Shown here piece after piece: positions 61,797 through 64,000 of a stretch of 64,000 nt of DNA. The stretch lies in assembly GCA_947497455.1 (NCBI GenBank), contig CANMGU010000001.1, forward strand, positions 744,001-808,000, given 5' to 3'. Under the pieces are notes generated by a model. The model ran no database searches. It was not told where the DNA came from and saw nothing but the letters and a program-made list of their open reading frames with translations. Positions within the stretch are counted from its first letter, which is position 1; every line of letters starts with the position of its first letter. The position numbers and the translations under genes are program-made. The stretch comes from an uncultured Sphingomonadaceae bacterium (lineage in GTDB: Bacteria > Pseudomonadota > Alphaproteobacteria > Sphingomonadales > Sphingomonadaceae).

Positions 61797-62552
61797 TCAG
61801 GAGAAAAACAAGCCGCCGTTAATGTCGATATTGGTGCCCGTGATAAACGAGGCTTCATCAGACGCCAGATAAGCAGTCGCGTCTGCTGTTTCCTCCGCTA
61901 GGCCTTGCCGGCGTAGAGGAGTTGAATTGGCGACATTTTCACGCACCGCATCAGCGGTAAAAGTATCATGGAATGATGTCGCTATCATACCTGGGCATAG
62001 AGAATTACAGCGAATGCCCTTCGGACCAAGATCCTTTGCCATTGCCCGCGTGAAGGTCATTACGGCACCTTTTGAGGTCGCATAGGCCGCTGCGCCTGGA
62101 CCACCGCCATCACGGCCAGCGAGGGAAGCAAAATTAACGATCGCGCTGCCTTTCGGCATGTGGGGAACCACTGCTTTGGTCGCCAGGAAAGTGGATGTAA
62201 CGTTGAGCCGCATGACATGTTCGAAAAACTCCATGTCCATTTCGTCAAGGCCTTTGCGCTGAACCAATCCGCCAGTCACATTGACGAGAATATCAATCTT
62301 ATCTCCAAAAGCAGCCTGCGCGGCAGCGATAAGACCGTCCACATCCTCAGGCTTCATCATATCGCCTTTGCAGGAAATAGCCGTCCCGCCGACACCTTCA
62401 ATTTCAGCAAGCGTTTCATTAGCCTGCTCTTCATTGTTGCAATAGTTCACGACAACCTTGGCGCCTTCACGGGCCAGTTTCACCGAGACAGCGCGACCAA
62501 TGTCCCGGCTACCACCGGTCACAATTGCTACCTTGTCTTTCAATCTAGTCAT
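61797..62552 (-). CDS. SDR oxidoreductase, candidate DEH reductase
   Basis: A 251-residue SDR. The cofactor motif is VTGGSRDIGRA, the catalytic set is in FASLAGRDGGGPGAAAYATSKGA (Ser, Tyr, Lys), and the fold has VTGGLVQRKGLDEMD in place of the usual NNAG. The GGGPGA and GGLVxRK patterns recall, from memory, the DEH reductases of alginate-degrading sphingomonads. Given eda and kdgK, reduction of 4-deoxy-L-erythro-5-hexoseulose uronate (DEH) to KDG is the best guess; a KduD-type role in pectate breakdown is the alternative. Confidence 0.82.
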   Translation of the reverse strand: MTRLKDKVAIVTGGSRDIGRAVSVKLAREGAKVVVNYCNNEEQANETLAEIEGVGGTAISCKGDMMKPEDVDGLIAAAQAAFGDKIDILVNVTGGLVQRKGLDEMDMEFFEHVMRLNVTSTFLATKAVVPHMPKGSAIVNFASLAGRDGGGPGAAAYATSKGAVMTFTRAMAKDLGPKGIRCNSLCPGMIATSFHDTFTADAVRENVANSTPLRRQGLAEETADATAYLASDEASFITGTNIDINGGLFFS

Positions 62553-62584
62553 GTTTTCCCCTGTCTATAATAATGATGAATCTT

Positions 62585-63871
62585 TTAGGCGGATTTGGCT
62601 TTCAGCGGTTTGATGTCGGTACAAAAAACCAGGACCGACAAAACTGTGAGAATAGCGAGAGCAGCGCCGACCACGAAGGCGGGCGTGTAGCTGTTGACGG
62701 TAATGACCGGGATCAGGAAGTTGAGCCCAACCACTGCCAGCTTGGCGGCGGTGCCTGCAAAACCTGCCAGTGATGCCACTGACTTGCCGTTGTAGAAATC
62801 GCTCGGTAAAGTCTGGATATTGCCCACCGCTGTTTGGAAGCCGAATAATATCGCCGCCATCAACAGCACTGCGACTAAAGGAGTTGCGGCCTGGGTCGTC
62901 ATGAGTAGTGATATCAGCATAATCAAACCGCCGAGGCTGATCACAGCTTTGCGCGTTTTGTTGACCGTCCAGCCCGCCTTGATCCGGTTCTGTGCGAGCA
63001 GGCCGCCGAACCAGGCTCCAAACATCGCACCAACGTAGGGTACCCAAGCGTAAAGGCCGATCTCCTTAACGCCAAAACCGTAGGTCTCGTTGAGATAGAG
63101 TGGCAACCAGCCGACAAAAAGCCACCAGATCGGGTCAAGGAAGAAGGATGCCATGATCACGCCCCAACTTTCCTTGCGAGAGAGTATCTCCTTTGAATTG
63201 GGTGCGTAATCGGCGACTTCACCAGATTCTTCATTGCGTTGTCCGGTGAGAATATATTGGCGCTCTCCCTCTGAGACCCAGGGATGCGTATCCGGTCCGG
63301 ATTTATACATGATCAGCCAAGGGACTAGCCAGAGAAAACCCAGCGCCCCCACTGCGATAAACGTCGCCTGCCAAGTACCGAGAAAGACAAAGAGATAAGC
63401 AATAATAGGCGCAGAAACGATCCCGCCAATGGCTGCACCCGAGTTGAAAATCCCTTGCGCCAGTGCACGTTCGTTGATCGGGAACCATTCCGCATTGGCT
63501 TTGGTCGCTCCGGGCCAGTTTCCTGCTTCGGACACACCCAAAATGGCGCGAAACACTGCGAAACTTGTTAGGCCGCTAGCGACGGCATGCAGCATGGTTG
63601 CCGCTGACCAGACCACAATCGAAAGCACAAAACCGAGACGGGTTCCGATCCAGTCAAAAATCTTACCAAATAGCGTCTGGCCGAACGCATAGGCGAATGT
63701 GAAGACGTTGAGGATGATCGCATAGTCGGTTTTGGAAAGACCGAGATCATCCGAGATTTCTGGCCAGAGGAAACCAAGCGCCCCGCGGTCAATATAGTTG
63801 ATGATCGTCGCAACTGCCACCAGCGTAACAATGGCCCAGCGAAATTTTCCAATTTTCAGCGCACCGCTCAT
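62585..63871 (-). CDS. MFS transporter, anion:cation symporter (ExuT-like)
   Basis: A 428-residue MFS carrier with 12 helices. INYIDRGALGFLWPEI in helix 1 and GFVLSIVVWSAATMLHAVA with the GTRLG loop are typical of the ACS family, including hexuronate carriers. It probably imports the unsaturated uronate or its keto form. The frame is open to 63946, but MSGALKIGKF at 63871 overlaps the kdgF stop (ATGA), which fixes the start. Confidence 0.93.
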   Translation of the reverse strand: MSGALKIGKFRWAIVTLVAVATIINYIDRGALGFLWPEISDDLGLSKTDYAIILNVFTFAYAFGQTLFGKIFDWIGTRLGFVLSIVVWSAATMLHAVASGLTSFAVFRAILGVSEAGNWPGATKANAEWFPINERALAQGIFNSGAAIGGIVSAPIIAYLFVFLGTWQATFIAVGALGFLWLVPWLIMYKSGPDTHPWVSEGERQYILTGQRNEESGEVADYAPNSKEILSRKESWGVIMASFFLDPIWWLFVGWLPLYLNETYGFGVKEIGLYAWVPYVGAMFGAWFGGLLAQNRIKAGWTVNKTRKAVISLGGLIMLISLLMTTQAATPLVAVLLMAAILFGFQTAVGNIQTLPSDFYNGKSVASLAGFAGTAAKLAVVGLNFLIPVITVNSYTPAFVVGAALAILTVLSVLVFCTDIKPLKAKSA

Positions 63872-64000
63872 GATTGATCTCCCGGAGAAAGAAAGTCTTC
63901 CCGCACGGGATTGAATATATCGAGCAGCGAACCTGCCTCGATGCAAGTGATGCCATGGTCAGTATCAGGCGTAATCGCGACACTATCGCCGGCAATCAGT
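63868..64000 (-). CDS. kdgF: Cupin-domain protein, C-terminal fragment (KdgF-like)
   Basis: The last 43 residues of a cupin whose start is beyond the window. The residues IAGDSVAITPDTDHGITCIE, then AGSLLDIFNPVREDFL, match the end of KdgF, which opens unsaturated uronate monomers to linear ketouronates for alginate and pectin pathways. It overlaps the MFS gene by ATGA and is probably the promoter-proximal gene of the visible operon. The partial state limits certainty. Confidence 0.75.
   Translation of the reverse strand, partial: LIAGDSVAITPDTDHGITCIEAGSLLDIFNPVREDFLSPGDQS

Overview
The window is a chromosomal segment of an alphaproteobacterium, most likely a marine member of the Sphingomonadales of the Sphingorhabdus/Parasphingorhabdus/Sphingopyxis type. 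The evidence is a PEPxxWA-type C-terminal sorting protein, RNase E with an acidic insert inside S1 and a C-terminal GWWQRTFG tail, SspB with a C-terminal ClpX-binding tail, CtrA-like TTAA-N7-TTAA sites, the order hisB-hisH-hisA-hisF with hisE-HIT downstream, and DUF2585, DUF3297 and DUF4424 proteins. Genus is inferred from gene content only. Base composition looks mildly GC-rich by eye; it was not computed. Gene density is high, with many 1-4 nt overlaps.

Layout. 1-13.6 kb: mostly housekeeping and lipid or xenobiotic metabolism: the end of a GPH transporter, DoxX and ion-channel membrane proteins, a cold-shock protein, an alpha/beta hydrolase, uracil-DNA glycosylase, a KAS III-type thiolase, a tandem pair of HSL-type hydrolases, an enoyl-CoA hydratase/SDR operon, and DUF805, DUF4424 and MBL-fold envelope proteins. 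13.7-24.5 kb: TypA/BipA, an SBF-type transporter, the YbbP/YbbA ABC system divergent from a TesA-type esterase, a TelA/XpaC pair behind a perfect palindrome, PilZ, a TIGR03032 protein and tRNA-Gln. 24.6-39.5 kb: Ppx/GppA and RlmE, DsbA-like and M48 proteins, RNase E, a cell-wall amidase, PBP1A, an outer-membrane barrel and LepA.

39.6-50 kb: small envelope proteins, the SOS-associated peptidase (YedK/HMCES), OmpA, an SDR/LysR divergon, DUF2585, a PEPxxWA protein, MscS, FumC and SspB. 50.1-55.2 kb: hisB-hisH-hisA-hisF, then two Ser/Gly/Thr-rich PEP-CTERM-like surface proteins preceded by CtrA-like sites, then hisE and a HIT protein. 55.3-57.1 kb: an NSS transporter, YacG and tRNA-Phe.

57.3-60.1 kb looks like accessory DNA: next to tRNA-Phe lies a large serine recombinase remnant that has lost its catalytic domain and carries an in-frame stop, followed by a lone cytochrome P450 and two tiny unrecognised ORFs. 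60.1-64.0 kb is a leftward operon, (kdgF)-MFS-SDR-eda-kdgK, that reads as the cytoplasmic end of alginate (DEH) or pectate (DKI) breakdown: ring opening, uptake, reduction to KDG, phosphorylation, and KDPG cleavage to pyruvate and glyceraldehyde-3-phosphate. No polysaccharide lyase lies in the window.

I see no CRISPR array, toxin-antitoxin module, intact insertion sequence, rRNA or recognisable anti-phage system. The less described parts are the PEP-CTERM pair inside the his cluster, the TelA/XpaC unit and its palindrome, and the two small ORFs after kdgK.
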